Source of the DNA: Streptomyces scabiei 87.22
GTDB lineage: Bacteria > Actinomycetota > Actinomycetes > Streptomycetales > Streptomycetaceae
Assembly: GCF_000091305.1 (NCBI RefSeq)
Contig: NC_013929.1
Location: 1,922,001 to 1,986,000, forward strand
Direction: 5' to 3'
Length of the DNA: 64,000 nt
In this document: positions 27,960 to 36,120 of the stretch, one piece after another
Layout of the letters: each line of letters begins with the position of its first letter
Position numbering within the stretch: position 1 is the first letter of the stretch
Notes under the pieces: model-generated
The model's database searches: none
The model's input: only the letters and a program-made list of their open reading frames with translations
What the model was told of the DNA's origin: nothing
Program-made: the position numbers and the translations under genes

Positions 27960-29453
27960 ATGACCCCAGACGTCGACCTCACCGTCCGCCCCCCGGGCCA
28001 CCACATCCTCCGGGACCGTTTCCTCGCCGCGGACAGCCGCCTGTTCGACGCGGTGGCGACCCGCGACTGGCCGGGCGCGCACCCCCTCCTGCCGAAGCTG
28101 AGCCGCGCCGCGAACCACGGGGTGCTGTGGTTCGCGACGGCGGCGGCGATCGCGGCGACCCGCAGTCCGCGTGCCCGCAGGGCTGCCGTCCGGGGCGTGG
28201 CCTCGCTCGCCCTCGCCTCGGCGACGATCAACACGCTCGGCAAGCGGACCGTACGGCGCCCCCGCCCGGTGCTGGACAACGTCCCGACGGCCCGGCAGCT
28301 GAAGCGGCAGCCGATCACCACGTCCTTCCCCTCGGGCCACTCCGCCTCCGCCGCCGCCTTCGCGGCCGGCGTCGCCCTGGAGTCCCGCGGCTGGGGCGCG
28401 GCGGTGGCGCCGCTGGCGACGGCCGTGGCGCTGTCGCGCGTGTACACGGGCGTGCACTTCCCGAGCGATGTCCTGGTGGGCGCCGCGCTGGGCGTGGGCG
28501 CCGCCTACGCCGTACGGGGCCTGGTGCCGACCCGCGACCAGCTCCCGCCGCCCGGCCGCCCGTACGTGGACGCGCCCGCGCTGCCGGACGGGGACGGCCT
28601 GGTCGTGGTCGCCAACCGGGCCTCGGGGACGTCGGACCGGGTGCGCGCCCTGCGGGACGTGCTCCCCGGCGCCGAGACCGTGGAGTGCGAACCGCGGGAC
28701 GTGCGGGCCGAGCTGGAGAAGGCCGCAGCCCACGCGCGCGTGCTCGGCGTGTGCGGCGGTGACGGCACGGTGAACGCCGCCGCCGAGGTGGCCCTGCGCC
28801 ACGGCCTCCCCCTCGCCGTGCTCCCGGGCGGCACGCTCAACCACTTCGCGTCCGACCTGGGTGTGGAGGACGTGCGCGACCTGGGCCGCGCGGTGCGCCA
28901 CGGCGAGGCCGTCCGGGTGGACCTCGGGCACTTCAGGAGCGGTGACACGGAGGGCCACTTCGTCAACACGTTCAGCCTGGGCGTGTATCCCGAGCTGGTG
29001 CGGGAGCGCGAGCGCTGGGAGAAGGCGGTCGGCGGCTGGCCGGCGGGGGTGATCGCGGCCCTGCGGGTCCTGCGGGCCGACCGCCATCCGCTCCAGGCCA
29101 CCTTCGAGGGCAGGCCGCGCCCGATCTGGCTGCTGTTCGCGGGCAACGGCACCTACCACCGGCTCGGCCTCGCCCCGGCCCGGCGTTTCGACCTGGCCGA
29201 CGGACTGCTGGACGTCCGGGTCGTGCACGGCGGCCGGCGCCCGGCGCTGCGGCTGCTGGCGGCGGCCCTCGCCGGCCCGCTGACCCGCACCCCGGCCCAC
29301 GCGGCGGTCCGCGTACGACGGCTGCGGGTGGAGGGCATCGCGCCGGGGACCCTCCTCGCGTACGACGGCGAAGTCGCCGAGGCGCACGGGGACCTGACGC
29401 TCCGCAAGCTCCCGGAGGCGCTGACGGTCTACCGGCCGGTGCCGATGCACTGA
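27960..29453 (+). CDS. Fusion of PAP2 phosphatase and diacylglycerol/sphingosine kinase domains
   Basis: A 497-residue bifunctional-looking protein. Residues ~30-190 are a PAP2 (type 2 phosphatidic acid phosphatase) domain with the three motifs KRTVRRPRP, TTSFPSGHSASA and SRVYTGVHFPSD and several hydrophobic segments. Residues ~205-497 are a diacylglycerol/lipid kinase catalytic domain: VVVANRASGTSD, VCGGDGTVNAAAE (nucleotide loop), LPGGTLNHFA and the C-terminal LRVEGIAPGTLLAYDGE. The two activities are opposite (dephosphorylation and phosphorylation of a lipid), so it may run a lipid-phosphate cycle. Membrane-bound. GGGTAC lies 9 bases before the ATG. Confidence 0.9.
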   Translation: MTPDVDLTVRPPGHHILRDRFLAADSRLFDAVATRDWPGAHPLLPKLSRAANHGVLWFATAAAIAATRSPRARRAAVRGVASLALASATINTLGKRTVRRPRPVLDNVPTARQLKRQPITTSFPSGHSASAAAFAAGVALESRGWGAAVAPLATAVALSRVYTGVHFPSDVLVGAALGVGAAYAVRGLVPTRDQLPPPGRPYVDAPALPDGDGLVVVANRASGTSDRVRALRDVLPGAETVECEPRDVRAELEKAAAHARVLGVCGGDGTVNAAAEVALRHGLPLAVLPGGTLNHFASDLGVEDVRDLGRAVRHGEAVRVDLGHFRSGDTEGHFVNTFSLGVYPELVRERERWEKAVGGWPAGVIAALRVLRADRHPLQATFEGRPRPIWLLFAGNGTYHRLGLAPARRFDLADGLLDVRVVHGGRRPALRLLAAALAGPLTRTPAHAAVRVRRLRVEGIAPGTLLAYDGEVAEAHGDLTLRKLPEALTVYRPVPMH

Positions 29454-29578
29454 GCGCGCCCCGGCGCCCACCCCGGCGTGTCCATAATTCAAGACGGCGA
29501 TCTCATCATTCGGCATGGTCGCGTACGGTTCGAGGACGCACTCACGGACCTCACGGACCTCGTGGAAGGGGAACGGCC

Positions 29579-30400
29579 ATGCCGAAGGCACGGGAGACCG
29601 CCGTCTACACGCACGGACACCATGAGTCGGTACTGCGCTCGCACACCTGGCGGACGGCCGCCAACTCGGCGGCCTATCTCCTCGGTTCGCTGCAGCCCGA
29701 CATGAAGATCCTGGACATCGGCTGCGGCCCGGGCACCATCACCGCGGACCTGGCCGCCCTGGTCCCGGACGGTCGCGTCACCGGCGTGGACCACGCGCCC
29801 GGCATCCTGGAGCAGGCCCGCGCCACGGCCGCCGGACGCGGCCTGGACAACGTGGACTTCGCGGTCGCGGACGTCCACGCCCTGGACTTCCCTGACGACA
29901 CCTTCTGCGTGGTGCACGCCCACCAGGTGCTCCAGCACGTCGGCGATCCGGTGCAGGCGCTGCGCGAGATGCTCCGGGTGACCAGGCCGGGCGGCCTGAT
30001 CGCCGTCCGTGACTCCGACTACGCGGCGATGACCTGGTTCCCGCGGTCCCCGGGCATGGACGACTGGCTGGAGCTGTACCGCCGGGTGGCCCGCGCCAAC
30101 GGCGGTGAGCCCGACGCGGGACGCCGGCTGAAGTCCTGGGCGCTGCACGCCGGGCTCACCGACATCACGGCCGGCTCCGCCACCTGGACCTACGCGACGG
30201 CGGAGGAACGGGCCTGGTGGAGCGGGCTGTGGGCGGACCGGACGGTCGCCTCCGCGTACGCCGAACGGGCGACGCAGGGCGGTCACGCCACAGTGGAGCG
30301 GCTCCGGGAGATCGAGGCCGCCTGGCGGGAGTGGGGGCGGCAGGAGGACGGCTGGTTCGCCGTATTGCACGGAGAAATTCTCTGCCGCAAACCGGCCTGA
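29579..30400 (+). CDS. Class I SAM-dependent methyltransferase (UbiE/Methyltransf_11 type)
   Basis: A 273-residue methyltransferase: motif I ILDIGCGPGTITADL (about residues 43-57), the acidic residue in VTGVDHAPG, VADVHALDFPDDTF (motif II region) and LRVTRPGGLIAVRDSD (motif III). AAGGGGAACG precedes the ATG. The C-terminal aromatic and charged part (WTYATAEERAWWSGLWADR) is typical of actinobacterial members with unknown substrate. The hydrophobic mini-protein follows 43 bp later. Confidence 0.88.
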   Translation: MPKARETAVYTHGHHESVLRSHTWRTAANSAAYLLGSLQPDMKILDIGCGPGTITADLAALVPDGRVTGVDHAPGILEQARATAAGRGLDNVDFAVADVHALDFPDDTFCVVHAHQVLQHVGDPVQALREMLRVTRPGGLIAVRDSDYAAMTWFPRSPGMDDWLELYRRVARANGGEPDAGRRLKSWALHAGLTDITAGSATWTYATAEERAWWSGLWADRTVASAYAERATQGGHATVERLREIEAAWREWGRQEDGWFAVLHGEILCRKPA

Positions 30401-30443
30401 AACGTCACATCACGGAAACCCGGACCAGCAGGAGGTTCGCGTC

Positions 30444-30614
30444 ATGGTTCCCATCCTGCTGGTCCTGCTCCTGGTGCTGATTCTCTTCGGCGCCGGATTC
30501 GCGGTCGAAGTTCTCTGGTACGTGGCACTGGTCGTCCTGGTGCTGTGGCTCCTCGGCTTCCTGGTGCGCGGCACGTCCGCCTCCGGAGGAAGGGGACGCT
30601 GGTACAAGTGGTGA
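30444..30614 (+). CDS. 56-residue hydrophobic membrane protein
   Basis: A small protein of two transmembrane helices (VPILLVLLLVLILFGAGFAV and LWYVALVVLVLWLLGFLV) and a basic Gly/Ser-rich tail ending GRGRWYKW. AGGAGGT precedes the ATG at 30444. It belongs to the short 'hydrophobic protein' class (DUF5670-like pattern) often found in Streptomyces. Function unknown; it could be a stress-induced membrane protein. It ends 20 bp before the convergent gvpK gene. Confidence 0.75.
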   Translation: MVPILLVLLLVLILFGAGFAVEVLWYVALVVLVLWLLGFLVRGTSASGGRGRWYKW

Positions 30615-30634
30615 ACCCGCCGGTGACGGTGCGT

Positions 30635-30916
30635 TCACTCACGCGGCAGCAGCGGTCCCAGCGGCCCGAGGTCCAGATTGAGGTCCTCGGGCCGCAGGCC
30701 GTAGCGCTCGCGCAGCTCGGTCATCCGGTCGTCGAGCAGCATCAGGGTGAGCCCGATGCGCTCCTCCTGGTCCTCCGACAGCTCCCCGGTGTCGAACCGG
30801 CGCAGCGCCTGCCGCTCCATGAGCTGACGGAGCAGCTCGACGACGGTCAGGACCAGCTTCACCAGGTCCCTCTCCACCGTGTCGGGCTCCAGTTCGACGC
30901 GGTTGCGGCTGGTCAC
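30635..30916 (-). CDS. gvpK: Gas vesicle protein GvpK
   Basis: A 93-residue accessory gas-vesicle protein, full length for the family. The core VERDLVKLVLTVVELLRQLMERQALRRFDTGELSEDQEERIGLTLMLLDDRMTELRERYGL carries the GvpK pattern (L-V-x-L-V-x-L-V-E-L-L-R-Q-L-M-E-R-Q-A). The GTG start (30916) overlaps the gvpS stop by 4 nt. Last gene of the ten-gene operon. Confidence 0.93.
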   Translation of the reverse strand: MTSRNRVELEPDTVERDLVKLVLTVVELLRQLMERQALRRFDTGELSEDQEERIGLTLMLLDDRMTELRERYGLRPEDLNLDLGPLGPLLPRE

Positions 30917-31101
30917 TCGATGCCTCCCCAGGGTGCGGGAACCTGTTCGTTCACGGAGCTGATCAGCGCGTTCAGGTCGATGCGGACGAGATCGACGTCC
31001 GCGATACGCAGGGTGAGGTCGCCGGTGATCACGACCCCGCCCGCGAGCAGCCGGTCGAGGAGGTCCACCAGGGCCACCTCACGGCGTTCGATCACGGTCA
31101 C
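30913..31101 (-). CDS. gvpS: Gas vesicle protein GvpS (GvpA-like)
   Basis: A 62-residue GvpA-fold protein. The conserved shell-protein pattern is present: REVALVDLLDRLLAGGVVITGDLTLRIADVDLVRIDLNALISSV. It is shorter than the gvpA product, with only a few residues after the fold. GTG at 31101 overlaps the gvpL stop (GTGA). In the S. coelicolor-type operon this position is gvpS; a structural-minor or cap role is assumed. Confidence 0.88.
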   Translation of the reverse strand: MTVIERREVALVDLLDRLLAGGVVITGDLTLRIADVDLVRIDLNALISSVNEQVPAPWGGIE

Positions 31102-31883
31102 GGGCCGCCCTCCCCTTCCTCCTGGCCGGTGTCGCCCTCTCCGCTGAAGGAGTAGGCCGCCCACGGGCCGGTGAGTTCCACCCGCAGCCCCGGTTCCTCG
31201 CCCTTGGTGCGGTCCACCAGTTCCACGAACTCCTCGGAATGGGCGCGCGGCACCAGGTAGGCCGCGTTCAGCACATTGCGTCCCGGGGCGCCGGAGAGCG
31301 CGGAGTTCTGCGGGGCGTGCAGCCGGGTGTCCTCGGCGAACTCCGCGAGGGTGCCGTGCAGCGTGCGCGCGAACCGGTCGGCGGTCTCCCACATCTCCTC
31401 GTGGGCCCGGTGGCTGCTCCGCCGCTGCCGCAGGTAGTCGCGCCCGCTGGAGACCTTCGCGGGCTGCTGGGGCCGCTCACGCTCCTCGGACTCCGCGTAC
31501 ACCTTGACGCCCCACTCCACGCGGCCTGCCAGCCGGTCCAGGGTGCGCCGGAAACCCTCCTCGCGGGCCTCCAGCATCACCCGGACCCCGCTGTCGTCGC
31601 GGAAGACGGTGCCGAGGCGCAGCGGCAGGGGCGTGGTGACCACGGTGAGGGCGTCGATCACGCTCTGGTGGGCACGGGCGGTCGCGGTCAGCCAGTCCAG
31701 GTCCTCCAGATGGGCGCGCAGCGGCTGCTCCGCGAAGTCGCTCTCGGGCACCTCGCTGACGACGGCGATCAGGTCGTGGTGGCGCAGTTGCCGGGGCGGC
31801 GCCCCCGCGACCCCGGTGAGCTGGGACTGGAGCGCCGCGTCGAAGGGGCGGCAGACGGCGTACACGTAACGCAGTCCGGTCAT
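31098..31883 (-). CDS. gvpL: Gas vesicle protein GvpL (GvpF/GvpL family)
   Basis: A 261-residue member of the GvpF/L family, which assists vesicle assembly. The N-terminal ferredoxin-like module starts GLRYVYAVCRPFD, with HHDLIAVVSEVPESDF and PLPLRLGTVFRD; the C-terminal half (NVLNAAYLVPRAHSEEFVELV, LRVELTGPWAAYSF) is the second subdomain. The order of neighbours (gvpJ upstream, gvpS downstream) favours gvpL over gvpF. Starts at an ATGA overlap with gvpJ. Confidence 0.9.
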   Translation of the reverse strand: MTGLRYVYAVCRPFDAALQSQLTGVAGAPPRQLRHHDLIAVVSEVPESDFAEQPLRAHLEDLDWLTATARAHQSVIDALTVVTTPLPLRLGTVFRDDSGVRVMLEAREEGFRRTLDRLAGRVEWGVKVYAESEERERPQQPAKVSSGRDYLRQRRSSHRAHEEMWETADRFARTLHGTLAEFAEDTRLHAPQNSALSGAPGRNVLNAAYLVPRAHSEEFVELVDRTKGEEPGLRVELTGPWAAYSFSGEGDTGQEEGEGGP

Positions 31884-32248
31884 GTGGGCTCCTCTCTGGC
31901 GCGGCCGCTCTCGACGGCCGGCTCCGGCTCCCGCCGGTACCCGCCCTCGTCCAGCTCCGCGAGCCGGGCACGCAGCTCGGCGTTCTCCCGGGAGAGCTCG
32001 TCGCGGCGGGCGTGGGACGACAGCGCCGGGTCGGTCTCCCACCAGTCGATCCCCATCTCCTTGGCCTTGTCCACGGAGGCGACGATCAGGCGCAGCTTGA
32101 TGGTGAGCAGTTCGATGTCGAGCAGGTTGATCCGGATGTCACCCGCGATCACCAGACCTTTGTCGAGTACACGCTCCAGGATGTCGGCCAGATTGGCACT
32201 CCCGCCGCTCTGGCCGTACGGCTCGGGAACCCGGCTGGGGAAGGTCAT
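31880..32248 (-). CDS. gvpJ: Gas vesicle protein GvpJ (GvpA-family)
   Basis: A 122-residue GvpA-family protein with the conserved fold (NLADILERVLDKGLVIAGDIRINLLDIELLTIKLRLIVASVDKAKEMG) and a charged C-terminal extension (SRENAELRARLAELDEGGYRREPEPAVESGRAREEP). GvpJ-type proteins form the tips of vesicles. ATG at 32248 overlaps the gvpZ stop. Confidence 0.9.
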   Translation of the reverse strand: MTFPSRVPEPYGQSGGSANLADILERVLDKGLVIAGDIRINLLDIELLTIKLRLIVASVDKAKEMGIDWWETDPALSSHARRDELSRENAELRARLAELDEGGYRREPEPAVESGRAREEPT

Positions 32249-33474
32249 CGACGGCCCCTGCCCGCGGCGGCCGGTTCCTCGTCCTCATCCTCGTACGGTT
32301 CCTCCTCGATGTCCTCCCCGGCGTCGCCCTCGGCCTCGGGGACGTCCTCGTACTCGTCCTCGGGGACCTCCTCGGCGTCCTCCGGCTCGTCCTCCTCGTC
32401 GTACTCCGCGGTCTCGTCGCCCTCGTCCGTCTCCGCCGGCTCGTCGGTCTCTTCCGCCTCGTCGTAGTCGCGGGGCTCGTCCTCGTCGTCCTCCGGCTCG
32501 TCGTCGGCGTACTCGGCCTCGGGTTCGTCGTCCTGCGCCGCCTCGTCCTCCGGCTCCCCGTCCTGGCCCTCCTGCTCGTCCCGCTCCTCCTCCGCGAGGG
32601 CGTCCTCGTGGCTGACGACGACCTCGCCGTCGCGGATCTCGCCGCGCCAGCCGTCCTCGGCCTCGCCCCTGAGGGTGATGAAGCGGGCGAAGTTCTTGAG
32701 GTCGAGCCGGGCCCGGCGGCCCTGGGCGCGCCAGATGTTGCCGGTCTTCTCGAACAGCCCCTTCGGGTAGTACTCCAGGACCAGCAGGACCCGGGTGAGG
32801 CTGTCCCCGAGGGCGTGGAAGGTGACGGCGCCCTTGGTGGTGCCCTTGGCACCCTCCGACGTCCAGGTGATCCGCTGGTCGGGCACCTGTTCGGTGGTGT
32901 GGGCCTTCCAGCTCCGGCTGGACCAGAAGATCTTCATCTGCCAGTCGGAATGCGTGTCGTCGGCCTGGTTGGCGCTCTTGACGCCCTTGGCGAAGGTGCT
33001 GAAGCTCTGGAACTGGGTCCACTGGTCGTAGGCGGCGCGCACCGGCACCCCGACGTCGACGGCCTCGATGATCACCGTGGGCTTGTTGCCCGAGCCGCCC
33101 TTGCGCTTGCCCGAGCCGCCGAGGTTCTTGAGCGCGCCGAGCACGTTGTCCTTGGCGCGGCCCGCGCCCACCTCCAGTGCGGTACGCAGGGGCCCCTTGC
33201 CCTCGGCGAGCTTGCGTCCGCCGTCAAGGGCGAGCTGGGCGAAGCCGGGGCTGTTGCCCTCCGCGATGTCGTTGAGCTTGCCCGTGGTCTCGCCGAGCTT
33301 GCGCCCGGCGCCGACCAGCATCCGCTGGACCTGGGCGGCCAGGTACTCCCGGGCCTCCTCCTTGAGGCGGTCGACCGCCTCACCGTGGATCACGTCGCCG
33401 AGCGGATTGCCCGCCGCCGTGTCCTTCGCACGATCCGTCGCACGTCCGTTCGATGCGCCGAGGGTCTCAGTCAT
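32245..33474 (-). CDS. gvpZ: GvpZ-like SRPBCC protein with long acidic tail
   Basis: A 409-residue protein. Residues ~1-130 are helical with repeated small-residue/acid segments, ~130-270 match a SRPBCC/polyketide-cyclase-type fold (VIIEAVDVGVPVRAAYDQWTQFQSFSTFAKGV, WKAHTTEQVPDQRITWTSEG, TRVLLVLEYYPKGLFEKTGN), and the last ~110 residues are an extremely acidic, low-complexity Glu/Asp tail. The position within the operon equals the S. coelicolor gene called gvpZ. It overlaps gvpY by 8 nt. A scaffold or hydrophobic-ligand role is inferred only. Confidence 0.8.
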   Translation of the reverse strand: MTETLGASNGRATDRAKDTAAGNPLGDVIHGEAVDRLKEEAREYLAAQVQRMLVGAGRKLGETTGKLNDIAEGNSPGFAQLALDGGRKLAEGKGPLRTALEVGAGRAKDNVLGALKNLGGSGKRKGGSGNKPTVIIEAVDVGVPVRAAYDQWTQFQSFSTFAKGVKSANQADDTHSDWQMKIFWSSRSWKAHTTEQVPDQRITWTSEGAKGTTKGAVTFHALGDSLTRVLLVLEYYPKGLFEKTGNIWRAQGRRARLDLKNFARFITLRGEAEDGWRGEIRDGEVVVSHEDALAEEERDEQEGQDGEPEDEAAQDDEPEAEYADDEPEDDEDEPRDYDEAEETDEPAETDEGDETAEYDEEDEPEDAEEVPEDEYEDVPEAEGDAGEDIEEEPYEDEDEEPAAAGRGRR

Positions 33475-34135
33475 CGTCGCCGCCTCCCCTCGTGGACCGC
33501 GTGCCGGTGGCCTTGCGCGCGGTCTTCTTCGCCGGAGCCCTGCCGGGCGCCGTCTTCTTCGCCGCCGTCCCCTTGCTCGCGGTCTTCCGCGCCGAAGCGG
33601 CGGTCTTCTTCGCGGGGGCCGACTTCTTCGCGGCCGGCTTCCCCTCGGCCCGGGACTGCGACTTCTTCGCCGGGCGCCTGCGTGCGGGCTTCTCCTCGGG
33701 CTCCTCGTCCTCGTCCCGGGCGTCGTCCGTTGCGTCGGAGGACGCATCCGGCTCGCCCTCGTCCTCGTACTCGTCGTCGTCGCGGTCCTTCCCGCCGCGT
33801 CCCGGCAGATCCGGCGCCACACCGGCGAGCTGGTCGCGCACCTGCGAGGTGCGTCCGTGCAGCCGGTCGGCGAGCCCTTCGATCTGCCGCTCGACCAGTG
33901 CCCCGGTGGCCGCCTTGCCGACCCCGCGCAGGTCGCCGCGGAGCTGGTCCCCGATCTCCTTGAACTGCGGGTTGTTCAGCAGTTGCTGGGACACCAGGTC
34001 CGCGAGCGCCCGCGGGCTCAGCTGCATCCGCTTGCCGGCCACCATCGTGCCGACCGCGAACGCGAGTTTCATCTTCTTCGTACGTCCGAGGACGTATCCG
34101 GCCCCTACGGCGAGGCCAAGCCCGATTCGATTCAT
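33467..34135 (-). CDS. gvpY: GvpY-like protein with Lys/Ala-rich histone-like tail
   Basis: A 222-residue protein. The N terminus (GLGLAVGAGYVLGRTKKMKLAFAVGTMVAG) is hydrophobic and Gly-rich. A middle helical section (SPRALADLVSQQLLNNPQFKEIGDQLRGDL) precedes an acidic D/E stretch and a C-terminal AKK/PAKK-repeat tail (about 75 residues) like that of histone H1. The tail is opposite in charge to the acidic tail of the coupled gvpZ product. Position matches gvpY in the S. coelicolor-type cluster. Function unknown. Confidence 0.75.
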   Translation of the reverse strand: MNRIGLGLAVGAGYVLGRTKKMKLAFAVGTMVAGKRMQLSPRALADLVSQQLLNNPQFKEIGDQLRGDLRGVGKAATGALVERQIEGLADRLHGRTSQVRDQLAGVAPDLPGRGGKDRDDDEYEDEGEPDASSDATDDARDEDEEPEEKPARRRPAKKSQSRAEGKPAAKKSAPAKKTAASARKTASKGTAAKKTAPGRAPAKKTARKATGTRSTRGGGDDD

Positions 34136-34395
34136 TGTGTCGTCCCGTTGCCGGTTCCTGTGCTTCTCTGTGCGCTGATCTCCAGCCGGTCCAGCAGTTC
34201 GTCCTCCAGCCGGTCGAACTCCTCCTCGCCGATCTCGCCCGCCTCCAGCCGCTGCTCCAGGCGGGCGAGTTCGGCTCGGACGGCCGCCGGGTCGTAGTAC
34301 TGGCGCTCGGCCTCGGTGAGCACCTGTCGCACCGTCCAGAGGCTGCCGCGTACCGGGGCGAACGGCAGCAGCAGCACCTCGGTGATCAGTCCCAT
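34132..34395 (-). CDS. gvpG: Gas vesicle protein GvpG
   Basis: An 87-residue GvpG-family protein: GLITEVLLLPFAPVRGSLWTVRQVLTEAERQYYDPAAVRAELARLEQRLEAGEIGEEEFDRLEDELLDRL. The initial hydrophobic L-L-x-x-P-x-A-P segment and the helical coiled C terminus are typical. Its stop overlaps the gvpY start (ATGA). A 65-bp gap separates it from gvpF, the largest gap inside this operon apart from gvpO-gvpA. Confidence 0.9.
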   Translation of the reverse strand: MGLITEVLLLPFAPVRGSLWTVRQVLTEAERQYYDPAAVRAELARLEQRLEAGEIGEEEFDRLEDELLDRLEISAQRSTGTGNGTTQ

Positions 34396-34460
34396 GTACT
34401 CGCCTCCTCAGCCGGGGAACGCCGCGCTCGGCGCGCCGTGGACCTGTGCGGAACGCGTCG

Positions 34461-35210
34461 TCAGTGCGCGGTCCCGGCGGGCTGCGCGGGCCCCGGTTCG
34501 ACGAAGCTGTACGGCGGCAGCGGCCCGTTCACGCGCACCTCCAGGTGCGGATGGCTCTTGCGGACCTCCTCCACGGCGTCCACGAACCCCGCGGCCGCGT
34601 CCCGGGCCACGAGGAACGACAGGTTGGCCAGCCAGCCGGTGGATTCCGGCCCCGCGCTGACGTCGTCCGCGGCCGACTCCAGCGCCTGCCGCAGCTGCGC
34701 CGCGTCCTCGGCCTCGCGGGCCTGCACCGCGGCCACGACCATCTCGCCGAGCCGCAGCCGGTCCTCGTAACTTCCGCCGCCCGCCTGCCGGTTGGCCTCG
34801 GTCATGGCGCGCAGCTCGGGGTTCTCGCCCATCACGCGGTGCAGCACGGCCTCTTCGTCGTGGCTGGCCTTCACGTTGTACTCGACCTTGCCGTCGAGAG
34901 CGCCGAGCCGTTCCCGGTAGTGCTTCGCACGTTCGGCGAGGACCGCGGTGACGGACGCGTCGTCCGGTGCGACACTGCCGAACCGCATGGGCAGCAGAGA
35001 GCCGCCCGCACCCGCCTCGCTCAGGACGTTCTGGTGGGCGAGCAGGTCCTTGCGCTTGGGGCGCAGTCCCTCGGGGGCCTCGCTGACGATCGCCGCGAGG
35101 TCGCCCTCCTTGAGGACGCGCACCGGGCGCGGGGGTTCGCCCACGCCGCCCATGCCCTCGGGGAGGGCGGGATGTGAGCCGGCGGTGATGCCGTAGACGT
35201 ACGTGCTCAC
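34461..35210 (-). CDS. gvpF: Gas vesicle protein GvpF (GvpF/GvpL family)
   Basis: A 249-residue assembly protein. The N terminus STYVYGITAG and GDLAAIVSEAPEG, followed by LLPMRFGSVAPDD and KVEYNVKASHDEE, are GvpF/L signatures; the C-terminal NLSFLVARDAAAGFVDAVEEV and LEVRVNGPLPPYSFV complete the second module. It starts as an ATGA overlap on gvpA, which is the usual order (gvpA-gvpF) in Streptomyces. Confidence 0.92.
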   Translation of the reverse strand: MSTYVYGITAGSHPALPEGMGGVGEPPRPVRVLKEGDLAAIVSEAPEGLRPKRKDLLAHQNVLSEAGAGGSLLPMRFGSVAPDDASVTAVLAERAKHYRERLGALDGKVEYNVKASHDEEAVLHRVMGENPELRAMTEANRQAGGGSYEDRLRLGEMVVAAVQAREAEDAAQLRQALESAADDVSAGPESTGWLANLSFLVARDAAAGFVDAVEEVRKSHPHLEVRVNGPLPPYSFVEPGPAQPAGTAH

Positions 35211-35632
35211 TCCTGCTCCTCCTTCTTGCGCGCGCTCGTGGTCCTCCGGGCCCGCGGGCGCGACTCGGACTGGCTCTCCTCGCGGGACTGCTTGAACGCG
35301 TCGGAGATCGTCTCGGCGGCGCCGGACAGCGCGCCCTTGGACTTGCCGCGCGCGCCGGACTCGGTGAGCTCACCGACGAGGTCCGGCAGGCCGGGGTCCT
35401 TGCGCGGTCCGGCCTCCAGGTCGAGCCGGTTGCACGCCTCGGCGAAGCGCAGATAGGTGTCGACGCTGGCGACGACGACCCGGACGTCGATCTTCAGGAT
35501 CTCGATGCCGACCAGGGAGACCCGGATGAAGGCATCGATGACGAGGCCCCTGTCGAGAATGAGTTCCAGGACGTCGTACAGGCCGCTGCTGCCGCCTCCG
35601 CCGCCGGACTGCTGTGCCGGTACTACGGTCAT
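35207..35632 (-). CDS. gvpA: Major gas vesicle shell protein GvpA, C-terminally extended
   Basis: A 141-residue shell protein. The fold (LYDVLELILDRGLVIDAFIRVSLVGIEILKIDVRVVVASVDTYLRFAEACNRL) occupies about residues 16-70. GvpA proteins of cyanobacteria and haloarchaea are ~70-80 residues, so the ~70-residue charged tail (ending RRTTSARKKEEQE) is an actinobacterial extension. ATG at 35632 follows AAGGAGGA; an in-frame upstream start at 35689 lies before this site and was rejected. Whether true vesicles form in these soil bacteria has not been settled. Confidence 0.93.
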   Translation of the reverse strand: MTVVPAQQSGGGGGSSGLYDVLELILDRGLVIDAFIRVSLVGIEILKIDVRVVVASVDTYLRFAEACNRLDLEAGPRKDPGLPDLVGELTESGARGKSKGALSGAAETISDAFKQSREESQSESRPRARRTTSARKKEEQE

Positions 35633-35692
35633 GCCGGCCGATCCTCCTTGACTGTGGATCTTGTCTGGGAATGTGTTCTGCGGGACCACGGC

Positions 35693-36100
35693 CTACCGGC
35701 GGTGCGGATCGGCCCTCCCGCGCTCGTAGCGGCGGACGCGGCGGTAGCCGGTCAGCTCGCCCCGGGGGTCGAGCTCGACGCGATAGCTCGCGAGCAGGCT
35801 CATCGTGTCGGGGACCCTGGCTATCTCCAGGACCTCGACCTCCAGCGTCCAGCCGCTCTCGGTCTGCTCGAACGACGACACGGACTCGGGCGCCATGCCG
35901 GTCAGCTCCGCGAGCTGGGTCCGCGCATGACGCAGCACCTGCATGGGGCTGGGCCGGTCGCCCGCCGGTTCCCCGGCGCCGTCCGGTTCCCGCTCCTGAT
36001 CCTGAGCCGGCTCCCGCTCCGCTTCCGCTTCGTCGGGCTCATCGGGTTCTCGGGATTTACGTGAACTCTGTGTTTTTGCTGTGTTGGATGTGTTCGACAT
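35693..36100 (-). CDS. gvpO: Gas vesicle protein GvpO
   Basis: A 135-residue protein with a highly acidic N terminus of ~55 residues (SREPDEPDEAEAEREPAQDQ) and a C-terminal GvpO domain (MQVLRHARTQLAELTGMAPESVSSFEQTESGWTLEVEVLEIARVPDTMSLLASYRVELDPRGELTGYRRVRRY). First gene of the operon; ATG at 36100 follows GAGGTGG, 77 bp after the end of the upstream ligD-type gene. GvpO proteins are regulators/assembly factors of the cluster. Confidence 0.9.
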   Translation of the reverse strand: MSNTSNTAKTQSSRKSREPDEPDEAEAEREPAQDQEREPDGAGEPAGDRPSPMQVLRHARTQLAELTGMAPESVSSFEQTESGWTLEVEVLEIARVPDTMSLLASYRVELDPRGELTGYRRVRRYERGRADPHRR

Positions 36101-36120
36101 GGCCACCTCGAACACCGAGT

